Of a stretch of 43,777 nucleotides of DNA, positions 18,120-26,730 are shown one piece after another. This DNA comes from Sphingomonadaceae bacterium (lineage in GTDB: Bacteria > Pseudomonadota > Alphaproteobacteria > Sphingomonadales > Sphingomonadaceae). Position 1 is the first letter of the stretch. Every line of letters begins with the position of its first letter. Below the pieces are notes generated by a model. The model saw only the letters and a list, made by a program, of their open reading frames with translations, ran no database searches and was not told the origin of the DNA. The position numbers were made by a program, and so were the translations under genes. The stretch is from assembly GCA_021732525.1 (NCBI GenBank), contig JAKFUU010000001.1, positions 93,906 to 137,682 on the forward strand, given 5' to 3'.

Positions 18120-18126
18120 TAAGGCC

Positions 18127-18867
18127 CTATATCCTCGCCCGAAACGGCGTAAAATCCGTGTCCTCATCATAAATATCAACGCCCTCGCGGCGTTTGAGCG
18201 CCGTCACGATGACGATCGTCACCGGCAGCAGAATAATCTCCCATCCGGTCTTAATCGCCCATTGCGACAGAACGGTTTTGAAAAGCTCATCCGTCGGCCA
18301 GCCATCCAAACCATAAAAGGCAACGGGATAGAAAATCAGGCTATCCAGCCCTTGCCCCACGAAAGTGCTGGCGACAAAGCGCAGCCCCATATGGCGGCCC
18401 TTATTGGCCAATTTCATTTTGGCGAGCACGAAGCTATTGGCAAATTCGCCCGCCCAAAAAGCCAGCATCGATGCCATCACGATCCGCCAGCTATTGGCAA
18501 AGACCGCTTCGTAAGCGGCTTGATGCGGCCAGCCGCCAGCTGGCGGCAACTGCACCACAACCCAGGCCATGAACGCCATAAAAATCAGCGCGGCAAATCC
18601 GGTCCAAATCACCCGCCGCGCGCGGGCATAGCCATAAACCTCAGTTAAAATATCGCCAATCACATAGCTTAAGGGGAAGAATAAGACCCCGGCGCCAAAG
18701 GGCCATTCACCGATGAAAGGCAAATCGATGACCGCGCGTTTTGACGCGCCGATGATATTTGAGAGGAGCAGAATAGCGACGAATGCCGCCATCACCAGAT
18801 CATAATAGCGAAAGGATCGGCCCGCCGTCCGGCTGGCAATTTCACGGGGGCTGGATATATCGGACAT
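18127..18867 (-). CDS. Queuosine precursor transporter (YhhQ/VUT family)
   Basis: This 246-residue inner-membrane protein of the DUF165/VUT family imports preQ0/preQ1-type 7-deazapurine precursors. It has about six hydrophobic segments and the family's conserved stretches PLSYVIGDILTEVYGYARARRVIW and the later AFWAGEFANSFVLAKMK and FVGQGLDSLIFY. The ATG at 18867 gives a short cytoplasmic lead before the first membrane segment. It is convergent with purQ, and its start lies 58 bases from the tRNA-Arg gene. The family assignment is firm. The exact substrate is inferred from the family. Confidence 0.88.
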   Translation of the reverse strand: MSDISSPREIASRTAGRSFRYYDLVMAAFVAILLLSNIIGASKRAVIDLPFIGEWPFGAGVLFFPLSYVIGDILTEVYGYARARRVIWTGFAALIFMAFMAWVVVQLPPAGGWPHQAAYEAVFANSWRIVMASMLAFWAGEFANSFVLAKMKLANKGRHMGLRFVASTFVGQGLDSLIFYPVAFYGLDGWPTDELFKTVLSQWAIKTGWEIILLPVTIVIVTALKRREGVDIYDEDTDFTPFRARI

Positions 18868-18925
18868 GGCCCATGCATAACCGGCTTTGCAGATGCGCGT
18901 AAAGCGGTTAATGGCAATATCCGCG

Positions 18926-19002
18926 GCGCCCGTAGCTCATCTGGATAGAGCGCGAGACTTCTAATCTTGAGGCAGCAGGTTCGAGTCCTGCCGGGCGCGC
19001 CA
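18926..19002 (+). tRNA. tRNA-Arg (UCU)
   Basis: A full cloverleaf can be drawn. The 7-bp acceptor stem is GCGCCCG with CGGGCGC. The D arm is GCTC/GAGC. The anticodon stem is CGAGA/TCTTG with loop CTTCTAA, giving anticodon TCT at 18960-18962. The T arm is GCAGG-TTCGAGT-CCTGC. The discriminator base is G and the CCA end is encoded (19000-19002). AT-rich DNA unlike the neighbouring genes begins right after it, as is common when tRNA genes serve as integration targets. Confidence 0.97.
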
Positions 19003-19079
19003 TTTTTAATTGGTATGCGGTAATCTCTATTAAGATCACTACAGAAAATTTTTTTCCAAATTAGCATATCTATAACTAG

Positions 19080-19439
19080 TTAAAAAGGCTGCCTGATATT
19101 TGCATCCATACTTGAGGTATCGGCAAGCTGCTTTGCAACAGTAACGTTGATATACCAATCAATTTCTTGTTTGACTTTTTCGTTATGCTCTATGTAAATA
19201 GAAAAAATTTTCCGAATTTGATTCTCTTCATCAACACAAGATTTTCTCAAAGAATTTACTATCGATTCATTGAGAATATTTGATTTTGATATTGGAATAT
19301 TATAGCTGCTTATGCAATTAATATAATTATCGCTCTCTTTTTTTGTTGCTTCATATATGAAATCGAATAGCCTTTGGTCTTGCGCTGGAGTAAATATTGG
19401 AAAAATTCCGGAAAATAGCGCGGCTACTTGAACCAGCAT
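19080..19439 (-). CDS. AT-rich orphan protein, probably exported
   Basis: I do not recognise this 119-residue protein. It opens with a hydrophobic stretch (MLVQVAALFSGIFPIF, then TPAQDQ) that could be a signal peptide or anchor. The rest is charged, helix-prone sequence rich in N, S, I and K with two cysteines (NCISS, KSCVD). Base composition is far more AT-rich than the core genes, pointing to recent acquisition. It lies 78 bases downstream of tRNA-Arg, facing it. The ATG at 19439 has no close ribosome binding site (an AGAGG lies about 25 bases up), so expression is uncertain. Confidence 0.5.
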   Translation of the reverse strand: MLVQVAALFSGIFPIFTPAQDQRLFDFIYEATKKESDNYINCISSYNIPISKSNILNESIVNSLRKSCVDEENQIRKIFSIYIEHNEKVKQEIDWYINVTVAKQLADTSSMDANIRQPF

Positions 19440-19892
19440 TTTTTCGTCGATGATTAAAAATCAACCTCTTTATATTGTAGGATAGTGGCCGATAGGAAGC
19501 AAATGAATAGAACTTTTTTGTTTAATGTGTCAAAGCGCGTGATAATTTAACTCTCTGTAAAGCTTCTCTATCGGCGCCATGATCCCGCTAAGCTTGCCGA
19601 GCTGATCGGCTATGTGGCGCAGGATGATGCACTTTATGCCGGCGGTATTTAGGAGTCATCGGGGCGGAGAATATCGCCTTCTTCGATCCCTATGCCGAAA
19701 TGGACGATATCATCGCGGCGGCCAAGACCGCGCATGTGCATGATGATATCATGGCGCCTTTTGTTTAATTGGGCCCATGCAATACGAAACGCTGATGCGC
19801 GCCTTATCCGCGCTGAATATCGCGACCCTAAATTGCTCCTCTCTCGGCGCGGGCCCTGACAGGGTTTCTGCTTAACCGACAGGATTTTCTGT
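19440..19892. other. Decayed accessory DNA between orphan gene and mmsB
   Basis: This 453-base stretch has no intact gene. The first 120 bases are AT-rich and featureless. 19559-19768 is an ABC exporter remnant (separate entry). Bases 19788-19875 could encode a 32-residue peptide of no known type. Near 19880 a GACAG-GATTTT-CTGTC stem-loop could end the mmsB message, though no U-tract is evident. Confidence 0.5.
19559..19768 (+). pseudogene. Remnant of a peptidase-type ABC exporter ATPase
   Basis: Two neighbouring frames encode adjacent pieces of one protein. The first gives KLLYRRHDP...LAELIGYVAQDD-ALYAGG, then a stop. After a shift the second gives ENIAFFDPYAEMDDIIAAA, continuing through the HDDIMA stretch. 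Together they match the Q-loop to pre-signature part of ABC ATPases of bacteriocin/RTX exporters (pattern IGYVxQDDxLxxGxIxENIAFFDP). Walker A, the signature and Walker B are absent, and an internal deletion precedes the Q-loop region. It is a small frameshifted relic. Confidence 0.6.
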
Positions 19893-20765
19893 CTATTTCA
19901 GGTTTTTGATAATCCCGGAAAAATCGGTTGAGCCTTGGCCGGATATGTTAAAGGCCTCGTAAAGTTCGGCGGCGCGCGTGCCCATCGGCACATTTGCGCC
20001 GGTGTCTGCCGCCGCAGCCATTGCCAAGCGCAAATCCTTGAGCATCAGCGCTGCCGCAAAACCGCCTTGATAGTCATTATCGGCGGGGCTTTGCGGGCCA
20101 ACGCCGGGGACGGGGCAATAGCTGGTCATGGACCAATTTTGCCCCGACGCTTTCGATGAAATATCGTAGAAAGTCTGCAGATCGAGACCGAGCTTTTCCG
20201 CCAGAATAAAGGCCTCGCAGGTCGCAATCATCGATGCGCCCAGCAGCATATTGTTGCAAATTTTGGCGGCTTGCCCCGCACCCGCACCGCCCGCATGGAT
20301 CACCGCCTTGCCCATCGCGGACAGGACAGGCTGCGCGCGGGCAAAGCCATCGGCGCTGCCGCCGACCATGAAGGTCAACGTGCCGCCATCCGCCGCCGCA
20401 ATCCCGCCCGACACCGGGGCATCGACCATGATATAGCCCTTGTCCGCCGCATCACCCGCCACCCGCCGCGCGGTTGCGACATCAATTGTCGAACAATCGA
20501 TCAGGATGGCATCGCCGGGCGCATGGCCGATCACATGGGTGTGATAGAAATCATCGACGATGACGCCATTGGGCAGCATCGAGACCACGGCGCATGCGCC
20601 CCGCACCGCGCCCTGTGGATCGGGTTGGGCAATACAGCCATTTTCAGCCGCCTTGGTCAGCGCCGCCGGCGACAGATCAAAAGCGCGCAGTTCATGCCCG
20701 GCCTTTACCAAGTTGGCCGCCATCCCGCCGCCCATATTGCCAAGGCCAATGAAGGCGATTTTCAC
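19893..20765 (-). CDS. mmsB: 3-hydroxyisobutyrate dehydrogenase
   Basis: MmsB oxidises 3-hydroxyisobutyrate to methylmalonate semialdehyde with NAD+, a late step of valine breakdown. The 290-residue protein begins with the Rossmann motif IGLGNMGGGMA (6-16). It has the substrate-binding VDAPVSGG, the conserved GAGQAAKICNN with the catalytic lysine, and a C-terminal LMLKDLRLAMAAA helix, all typical of the beta-hydroxyacid dehydrogenase family. It is the last gene of a reverse operon and lies 3 bases after the enoyl-CoA hydratase. mmsA, the next enzyme, is not in the window. Confidence 0.93.
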   Translation of the reverse strand: MKIAFIGLGNMGGGMAANLVKAGHELRAFDLSPAALTKAAENGCIAQPDPQGAVRGACAVVSMLPNGVIVDDFYHTHVIGHAPGDAILIDCSTIDVATARRVAGDAADKGYIMVDAPVSGGIAAADGGTLTFMVGGSADGFARAQPVLSAMGKAVIHAGGAGAGQAAKICNNMLLGASMIATCEAFILAEKLGLDLQTFYDISSKASGQNWSMTSYCPVPGVGPQSPADNDYQGGFAAALMLKDLRLAMAAAADTGANVPMGTRAAELYEAFNISGQGSTDFSGIIKNLK

Positions 20766-20768
20766 CGG

Positions 20769-21557
20769 CTATGTTCCCGTCCATACGCCGGGCCGTTTTT
20801 CCACAAAGGCGGCCATGCCCTCTTTTTGATCGGCGGTTCCAAATAGGCCGTGGAACAGCCGCCGTTCGAAACTAATACCCTGCGCCAGCGTGGTTTCAAA
20901 AGCGGCACCGACCATTTCTTTGCAAGCGATGGCGGCGAGCGGGGCCATGCCCGCGATGATTTCGGCGGTTTTAAGCGCTTCGTCTATCAGATCCGCCGCA
21001 GGCACCACGCGCGCGATCAGCCCCGACGCTTCGGCTTCACCTGCGCCCATCATCCGGCCGGTCAAGCACATTTCCATCGCCTTGGCCTTGCCAATCGCGC
21101 GGGTCAGTCGCTGCGATCCGCCCATGCCGGGGGTTACCGCAAGTTTAATCTCCGGCTGCCCAAATTTAGCGCCGTCGCCGGCGATGATGAAATCGGCCAT
21201 CATGGCGAGTTCGCATCCGCCGCCCAGTGCAAAGCCGTTGACCGCCGCGATCCAGGGCTTGCGCGTCGCGGTGATCCGGTCATAGCCGGCAAAAAAATTG
21301 CTGCCATACATCTCGGCGAAGGATTGGCTTTGCATCTCCTTAATATCGGCGCCCGCCGCAAAGGCTTTTTCGCTGCCCGTCAGCACGGCGCAGCGCTGAC
21401 CAGGATCGGCATCGAAATTGGCAAAGGCGCTGGTCAGCTCGGTTAAAATTTGACCATTAAGCGCATTTAAGGCCTGCGGCCGGTTGAGTGTGATCAGCGT
21501 CACCGCGCCGCGATGCGCGACAAGGATGGTTTCATAAGCCGCGTTCGGGTTCGTCAT
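20769..21557 (-). CDS. Enoyl-CoA hydratase (methacrylyl-CoA hydration likely)
   Basis: This is a crotonase-fold hydratase. The 262-residue protein has both catalytic glutamate regions, [12 protein letters not shown] (first Glu) and [18 protein letters not shown] (second Glu). It also has the oxyanion-hole segment [10 protein letters not shown]. With its neighbours it most likely hydrates methacrylyl-CoA to 3-hydroxyisobutyryl-CoA, although it could also serve fatty acid oxidation. The ATG at 21557 overlaps the upstream stop as ATGA and is preferred to an open extension inside the previous gene. Confidence 0.92.
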   Translation of the reverse strand: MTNPNAAYETILVAHRGAVTLITLNRPQALNALNGQILTELTSAFANFDADPGQRCAVLTGSEKAFAAGADIKEMQSQSFAEMYGSNFFAGYDRITATRKPWIAAVNGFALGGGCELAMMADFIIAGDGAKFGQPEIKLAVTPGMGGSQRLTRAIGKAKAMEMCLTGRMMGAGEAEASGLIARVVPAADLIDEALKTAEIIAGMAPLAAIACKEMVGAAFETTLAQGISFERRLFHGLFGTADQKEGMAAFVEKRPGVWTGT

Positions 21558-22597
21558 AGGGGCGTCCATTCCTGTTTCTTGGGCAGCGGCGCAAAAATTG
21601 CCGCCAATGCCGCATCGCTCATGTCTTCGGGCGTCGCGGGGTTCCAAACCGGCGCATTGTCTTTATCGATAATCAGCGCGCGTACGCCTTCGATAAAATC
21701 ATGCATCGCAACCACGCGCGCGCCAATCGCATATTCCTGTTTCATTTCGGCGGCGAAATTGGGCATCGCCGCGCCTTCGGCCAATTGGCGCAACGCGACT
21801 TTGCAGGTTTGCGGGCTTTTTGTGCCCAGCGTATCGCGCGTGGCGGCGGCCCATTCGCCCTCATCGCTTTCGAGCGAAGCCAATATCTCTTCGTAAATAT
21901 CGCCCGCGAAATGGCGGTTGATCTTGTCGATATGGTCCATGATCCGGGGATGCGGCGGGGTGAGCGACAATTCGCCCAAAATGCCCGCTATCCGATCGGG
22001 ATGTTTGGCGATCCGGTCTTTGGCTTCCTCCAATTTTTCATGCGGCAGATAATGCGTGGCCAGGCCCAGCGACAGGCATTCCGCGCCGTCGAGCCGCGCG
22101 CCGGTGAGCGCCAAATATTGCCCCATGCGGCCCTCCAGCCGCGAAAGATACCAGCCGCCGCCGACATCAGGAAACAGGCCGATGCCGGTTTCGGGCATGG
22201 CGAAGCGGGTATTTTCGGTTGCAATCCGATATTTGGCGGGCAAGGCAATACCCACCCCGCCGCCCATGGTGATACCGTCGATGAAGACGGCCACCGGCTT
22301 TGGATATTCGAATAACAGATGATTGAGCCGATATTCGGTGAAGAAAAAGGCGCGCGCCTGTGCGCCATCTTTCGCGCCGCTCTCCGCCAGCATGCGGATA
22401 TCGCCGCCAGCGCAAAAGCCGCGCCCTTCGCTATGGTCGATCATCACCGCCGCGATGGCGGGATCATCGCGCCAGACGAGCAGCGCGTCGGTCATCGCTT
22501 GGCACATATCATGGTTGAGCGCGTGGATCGCGGCCGGCCGGTTCAGGCTGATATGGCCAACCGGGCCATCCGTGCGGACGATAATATCGTGGGTCAT
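21554..22597 (-). CDS. 3-hydroxyisobutyryl-CoA hydrolase
   Basis: This is a crotonase-superfamily thioesterase that releases 3-hydroxyisobutyrate in valine degradation. The 347-residue protein is longer than a hydratase, as expected for the HIBCH family. It has [13 protein letters not shown] (59-70), [18 protein letters not shown] and the family hallmark [22 protein letters not shown] with the catalytic Glu. The ATG at 22597 overlaps the upstream VOC stop as ATGA. Its place between the dehydrogenase and mmsB fits the pathway order. Confidence 0.92.
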   Translation of the reverse strand: MTHDIIVRTDGPVGHISLNRPAAIHALNHDMCQAMTDALLVWRDDPAIAAVMIDHSEGRGFCAGGDIRMLAESGAKDGAQARAFFFTEYRLNHLLFEYPKPVAVFIDGITMGGGVGIALPAKYRIATENTRFAMPETGIGLFPDVGGGWYLSRLEGRMGQYLALTGARLDGAECLSLGLATHYLPHEKLEEAKDRIAKHPDRIAGILGELSLTPPHPRIMDHIDKINRHFAGDIYEEILASLESDEGEWAAATRDTLGTKSPQTCKVALRQLAEGAAMPNFAAEMKQEYAIGARVVAMHDFIEGVRALIIDKDNAPVWNPATPEDMSDAALAAIFAPLPKKQEWTPL

Positions 22598-22995
22598 TGC
22601 TGCCGAGCATCCTTTGCTTCGATTACATCCCAGCGATTGCCGTATTTGTCGTCCATTACAACAATCCTGCCATAGGTTTCGTTCCGTTCGGGTTCGGTGA
22701 TTTTGATACCTCGTTCCAACCAACGCCCAACAATAGCATCAAATGGGGCAACATTAAGAAAAAAGGCAACACGTCCGCAAGCTTGGCGACCGATCGCCGC
22801 CGTTTCATCGTCATTGGTTGCTTCGACCAGCCTCAATTTTGCGCCCGAACCCGGATCGATCACAACCCAGCGATGTCCGGAAATATGGTGCGTGTCCATT
22901 GTCAGGGCAAAGCCCCAATCTTGCGTATAATGCGCAATGGCGTCGTCCATTGCAGGCACGATGAGTGTAACCATTGACAAAGAAACGCCGCTCAT
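22594..22995 (-). CDS. VOC-family (glyoxalase-like) protein
   Basis: This is a single-domain vicinal-oxygen-chelate protein of 133 residues. It shows paired beta-alpha-beta-beta-beta halves: MVTLIVPAMDDAIAHYTQDWGF at the start, then RVAFFLNVAPFDAIVGRWLERG and IVVMDDKYGNRWDVIE in the second half. No substrate can be assigned. The two ends overlap the neighbouring genes as ATGA, so it is firmly built into the valine operon. A role in that pathway, such as epimerase-like or detoxification chemistry, is inference only. The ATG at 22995 is preferred; a second Met lies at 22974. Confidence 0.8.
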   Translation of the reverse strand: MSGVSLSMVTLIVPAMDDAIAHYTQDWGFALTMDTHHISGHRWVVIDPGSGAKLRLVEATNDDETAAIGRQACGRVAFFLNVAPFDAIVGRWLERGIKITEPERNETYGRIVVMDDKYGNRWDVIEAKDARQQ

Positions 22996-24137
22996 TGCCT
23001 TAATAAATCGCGCCCGACAATCATTCTCATCACTTGGTTGGTCCCCTCCAATATCGAATGGACCCGCAAATCGCGCCAGAAACGCTCGATCGGGTAATCC
23101 TGCAAATAGCCATAGCCGCCAAAAAGCTGCAAGGCATCATTGACGATTTTGCTGCCATTATCGGTCGCTAGCCGTTTGGCCATCGCCGAAAAGCGCGATT
23201 TATCCGGCGCATTGTCGGTGACCTTGCAGGCGGCGATATATAGCAGCGCCCGCGCCGCCTCCAGATCGGTGGCCATATCGGCGAGCATAAACTGGGTATT
23301 TTGAAAATCGGCGATGGCCTGGCCAAATTGCTTGCGCTCCTTGGTATAGGCGACCGCTTCATCAAGACAGCGCTGCGCCCCGCCCAGCGAGCAAGCGCCG
23401 ATATTGATCCGTCCGCCATCCAGCCCGGCCATCGCAATGCGAAAGCCTTCGCCTTCGCCGCCGATGCGGTTGGCGGCGGGCACGCGGACATTATCAAAAT
23501 GCACCTGCGCGGTGGGCGATGCGTTCCAGCCCAATTTTTTTTCCGGCGCGCCAAAGCTGAGGCCCGGCATGTCTTTTTCGACCAAAAGACAGCTTATCCC
23601 GCGCGGTCCGTCTTCGCCGGTGCGCATCATGCAGACATAGATATCATTCACACCCGCGCCCGAGATAAATTGTTTGCTGCCGCTTACCACATAATCATCG
23701 CCGTCACGCCGCGCGGTGGTTTTCAGCGCGGCGGCATCCGATCCGCTACCCGGTTCGGTCAGGCAATAGCTGGCGATTTTGTCCATGGTGATCAAATCGG
23801 GCAGGTAACGCGATTTTATATCATCGGAGGCAAAGCTGTCGATCATCCAGGCCGCCATATTATGGATTGAAATAAAGGCCGATGTCGCGGGACAGCCATA
23901 GGCCATCGCCTCCATGATGATCGCGGCTTCCAACCGGCCAAGTCCGATGCCGCCCGATGCCTCGCGCACATAAATGCCGCCAAAGCCAAGCTGCGCACTG
24001 CGTTTGATCACATCGACGGGGAAATGCTTCGTCACGTCCCATTCGGCGGCAAAGGGGGTGATTGCATCGGCGGTGAATTTACGCGCCATATCTTGAATCG
24101 CCAACTGATCGCCGGTCAGCGCATATTGGTTGGTCAT
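22992..24137 (-). CDS. Acyl-CoA dehydrogenase (isobutyryl-CoA dehydrogenase type)
   Basis: This is an FAD flavoenzyme that introduces the alpha-beta double bond into an acyl-CoA. The 381-residue protein has the two acyl-CoA dehydrogenase signatures: YCLTEPGSGSDAAALKT, and the C-terminal QLFGGYGYLQDYPIERFWRDLR. The latter leads into the SILEGTNQVMR region with the glutamate. The position first in an operon with the hydratase, hydrolase and mmsB supports isobutyryl-CoA as substrate. The ATG at 24137 is chosen over an upstream in-frame Met because MTNQYALTGDQ starts the N-terminal helical domain properly. It is separated by 10 bases from the cobalamin ABC gene. Confidence 0.92.
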   Translation of the reverse strand: MTNQYALTGDQLAIQDMARKFTADAITPFAAEWDVTKHFPVDVIKRSAQLGFGGIYVREASGGIGLGRLEAAIIMEAMAYGCPATSAFISIHNMAAWMIDSFASDDIKSRYLPDLITMDKIASYCLTEPGSGSDAAALKTTARRDGDDYVVSGSKQFISGAGVNDIYVCMMRTGEDGPRGISCLLVEKDMPGLSFGAPEKKLGWNASPTAQVHFDNVRVPAANRIGGEGEGFRIAMAGLDGGRINIGACSLGGAQRCLDEAVAYTKERKQFGQAIADFQNTQFMLADMATDLEAARALLYIAACKVTDNAPDKSRFSAMAKRLATDNGSKIVNDALQLFGGYGYLQDYPIERFWRDLRVHSILEGTNQVMRMIVGRDLLRQ

Positions 24138-24147
24138 GAAAATTTTC

Positions 24148-24909
24148 CTAATCTGACATCTGCGGCACGATGACCAAGCGGTCACCGCGTTTTAATATCA
24201 CCGCCGAAACATCATAGACAGCCTCAATATTTCTCGCCGTCAAAATATCGCCCGGCACGCCCGCCGCAAATATCTGTCCAGCCTTGAGCAACAGGATATG
24301 ATCGGCAATATGAGCGGCTTGCGTCAAATCATGCAGCACCATGACAATACCGGTGCTGCTTTGCGCCATCGAGCGCATCTGGGCCAGCGATTGCAATTGA
24401 TGGCGCGGGTCGAGACCGGCCAGCGGCTCATCCGCGAGCAGCCATCGAGGCTGTCCCGCCAGCGTCCGGGCCATCAACACGCGGGCGCGTTCTCCGCCCG
24501 ACAGGCTCATGACCCGCCGGGCGGCAAAATCGGTCACATCCGCCGCCGCCATTGCCGCATCAATGATGGCGTCATCGCACGCCTTGCTGCAACGCCCGGC
24601 ATGGGGAAAACGGCCGAGTGCCACCAGGTCACGCACCGCCAAATCCCAATATACAGGAGGATTTTGCGGCAAAAAACCGATATGGCGCGCGCGCGCGCGA
24701 TAATCCATATCGGCAAGCGGCATGTTATCCAGCGTCACACCGCCGCTGCTGGGCAAAATCAATCCCGCCAGGCAGCCGAGCAAGGTCGATTTTCCCGCAC
24801 CATTGGGGCCCAAAATTACGTTGATTTTACCAGGCCTCAGATTGACCGAGACATTGCCGAGCAGTTTTTTTGTGCCCAAGGCGACCGAGATATTATGCGC
24901 CTTAAGCAT
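24148..24909 (-). CDS. Cobalamin/siderophore-type ABC ATPase (BtuD-like)
   Basis: This is the ATP-binding subunit of a class II (BtuCD/FepCD-type) importer. The 253-residue protein has Walker A GPNGAGKST, the Q-loop FLPQN, the signature LSGGERARVLMARTLA, Walker B WLLADEP and the switch histidine in VLHDLTQA. The ATG at 24909 overlaps the permease end by 8 bases. It is the last gene of a reverse operon headed by a riboswitch-controlled TonB receptor, so vitamin B12 is the likely cargo. Confidence 0.9.
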   Translation of the reverse strand: MLKAHNISVALGTKKLLGNVSVNLRPGKINVILGPNGAGKSTLLGCLAGLILPSSGGVTLDNMPLADMDYRARARHIGFLPQNPPVYWDLAVRDLVALGRFPHAGRCSKACDDAIIDAAMAAADVTDFAARRVMSLSGGERARVLMARTLAGQPRWLLADEPLAGLDPRHQLQSLAQMRSMAQSSTGIVMVLHDLTQAAHIADHILLLKAGQIFAAGVPGDILTARNIEAVYDVSAVILKRGDRLVIVPQMSD

Positions 24910-25921
24910 GGCCAAACCCTCCTGCGCCCTGCGTCCGGGCGCGCAAAAGAATGGCCAAAAAGAACGGCGCACCCAAAACCGCCATCACAATGCCCAGGCG
25001 AATTTCACTGGGGCCGGGGATCAACCGAACCAGACTGTCGGCGGTCAGGGTTAATATCGCGCCGCCCAGCGCCGACGGGATCAAGATGGCGGACGGTTTC
25101 TCTCCAACAAAGCTGCGCATCACATGCGGCACAATCAAGCCGACAAAGCCCACCACGCCCGATACCGCCACCGATGCGCCGACCGCCAAACCCACGCCGC
25201 CAATGATGAGCCAGCGTAGGCGCGTCATATTCACGCCCATGCTGCGCGCGCCTACCTCACCCAGCGTCAAGCCGTCTAGGCTGCGCCCCGTCATCATCAA
25301 CAAACCCGCCCCTGCCGCCATAAATGGCCCCGCGCGGATCACATCATCCCATGTACGATCGGTGATCGCCCCCATCAGCCAGGTGATAATTTCTCCGGTC
25401 GCATAAGGGTTGGGCGCGATACTGATCAAAAAAGCGGTCAACGACCCCGCCAGCGTTGAGAGCACCATACCCCCCAGCAGGAAACCCAGCGGACCGGCCG
25501 GCATGCCGCGCGCCGAACCATATCCGGCCATCAACCCCAGCAACAGCAGGCTGCAACCCGCAGCCACCATTGCGCAGACAAAAATACCATAAGGCCAAAC
25601 CGACAGTCCAAAAAAAATCGCCGCAACCCCGCCCAGCGCCGCGCAGGACGATACCCCAACCACCGTGGGATCGGCGAGCGGATTGCGCAGATAACCCTGG
25701 AGCGCCGCGCCCGACAATCCCAGCACCGCGCCAATGGCAAGCCCCAGCAAGGCGCGCGGCATCCGCAATTCGGCCATTATCCAGCCATCGGCATTGTCGG
25801 CAAACCAATCCGCCGGTGCGATCCAGATCTTACCCGCCGACAGCGACAGGATAAAGGCCGCAGCGAGCAAGAGCGATAGCAGCGTTATGGGAGGCGGGGA
25901 AAATGGCGCGGGCCGTGTCAT
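24902..25921 (-). CDS. Cobalamin-type ABC permease (BtuC-like)
   Basis: This is an inner-membrane subunit of the FecCD/BtuC family. The 339-residue protein is of usual length with about ten hydrophobic segments. It has the family hallmarks LGLSGAALQGYLRNPLADPTVVGVSSCAALGG and VAVSGVVGFVGLIVPHVMR, followed by RSFVGEKPSAILIPSALGGA near the ATPase-coupling helix. The ATG at 25921 overlaps the binding-protein stop as ATGA. The frame remains open upstream, but that is inside the btuF-like gene. Confidence 0.92.
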   Translation of the reverse strand: MTRPAPFSPPPITLLSLLLAAAFILSLSAGKIWIAPADWFADNADGWIMAELRMPRALLGLAIGAVLGLSGAALQGYLRNPLADPTVVGVSSCAALGGVAAIFFGLSVWPYGIFVCAMVAAGCSLLLLGLMAGYGSARGMPAGPLGFLLGGMVLSTLAGSLTAFLISIAPNPYATGEIITWLMGAITDRTWDDVIRAGPFMAAGAGLLMMTGRSLDGLTLGEVGARSMGVNMTRLRWLIIGGVGLAVGASVAVSGVVGFVGLIVPHVMRSFVGEKPSAILIPSALGGAILTLTADSLVRLIPGPSEIRLGIVMAVLGAPFFLAILLRARTQGAGGFGHA

Positions 25922-26730
25922 CCTGTTGCCTCGCGCATCCGATCCATGGCATCGATGATTGCCGGGCCGCCGCAAAAAGCCAAGCGGTCGGGAAAATGCA
26001 CAATCCGCGTGTGCGGCGCCGCGCGCGTCAGCAACCTGCGGCGCAGCGCCAGCGTGCGTTCGGCCTCTGCTCCCTTGACCCCGATCGGCATGAAAATGAC
26101 ATCGGGCGGATTGCGGATCAATGTTTCGGCGGGCAATATACTCCATTGGTTAAGGCCGTAAAGCGCGGCGGCATTGGTAAATCCGGCGCGGGCCAGCATC
26201 TCATCCTGCAATGTGCCGCGCCCGGCAACAAAGCCGCCATTTTGCCAGATGATCGCGGAGCGCGTGGGCGCGGATGACGGCCTAAACCCCGCCGCCTTGT
26301 CAATTTCGGCGGCCAACCGGCTGCCTTGATCCTCGCGCCCGATGGCTTTGGCAATCGCCGTTATTTGCGCTTTGCTCTCGGCAATATTGGCCGGCACGCC
26401 AAAGCTTTGGAAGGTAACGCCCGCGCGGCGCAGCGCGGCATTGGTGCCGCCGGTAGCCAAATTACCGGTTAGCAGCAACCGGGGCCGGGCCGCGATCACC
26501 TCTTCTGCGCTTGTCCCAATGGCGGGAAACCGGCGGGCCCACGGCAGCGATGCCGACGCGCTTTGCGCATCATGGCTATAGATGCTGACCGCAGCAACCT
26601 GCCCCGGCGCGGCGATCCGTTCCAGCACCGCGTCGATGCAGGGGTTGTTAGAGATAATCCCGCCGGGTGGGACCGCAGGCTGACCCCCACATCCGCTGAG
26701 CAGCAACAGTAAAGAGCCGCCCGCCCGCAT
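25918..26730 (-). CDS. Cobalamin-binding lipoprotein (BtuF-like)
   Basis: This is a class III periplasmic binding protein of the helical-backbone (BtuF/FhuD) fold. The 270-residue product has a short signal and lipobox LLSGC with the lipidated cysteine at 14, so it is probably tethered. Binding-protein features include EEVIAARPRLLLTG and NPPDVIFMPIG. The ATG at 26730 shares a base with the btuB stop (TGATG). A TTG one codon earlier is less likely. It is the partner of the permease and ATPase downstream. Confidence 0.85.
   Translation of the reverse strand: MRAGGSLLLLLSGCGGQPAVPPGGIISNNPCIDAVLERIAAPGQVAAVSIYSHDAQSASASLPWARRFPAIGTSAEEVIAARPRLLLTGNLATGGTNAALRRAGVTFQSFGVPANIAESKAQITAIAKAIGREDQGSRLAAEIDKAAGFRPSSAPTRSAIIWQNGGFVAGRGTLQDEMLARAGFTNAAALYGLNQWSILPAETLIRNPPDVIFMPIGVKGAEAERTLALRRRLLTRAAPHTRIVHFPDRLAFCGGPAIIDAMDRMREATG

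Noticed and set aside
19788-19880. 32-codon forward frame MQYETLMRALSALNIATL...
   Set aside because: Too short, with no ribosome binding site or recognisable pattern; probably part of the decayed island.
18973-19892. Possible attachment-site duplication of the tRNA-Arg 3' end
   Set aside because: I searched by eye for a second copy of the T-arm/acceptor sequence downstream and found none; no integrase is present either.
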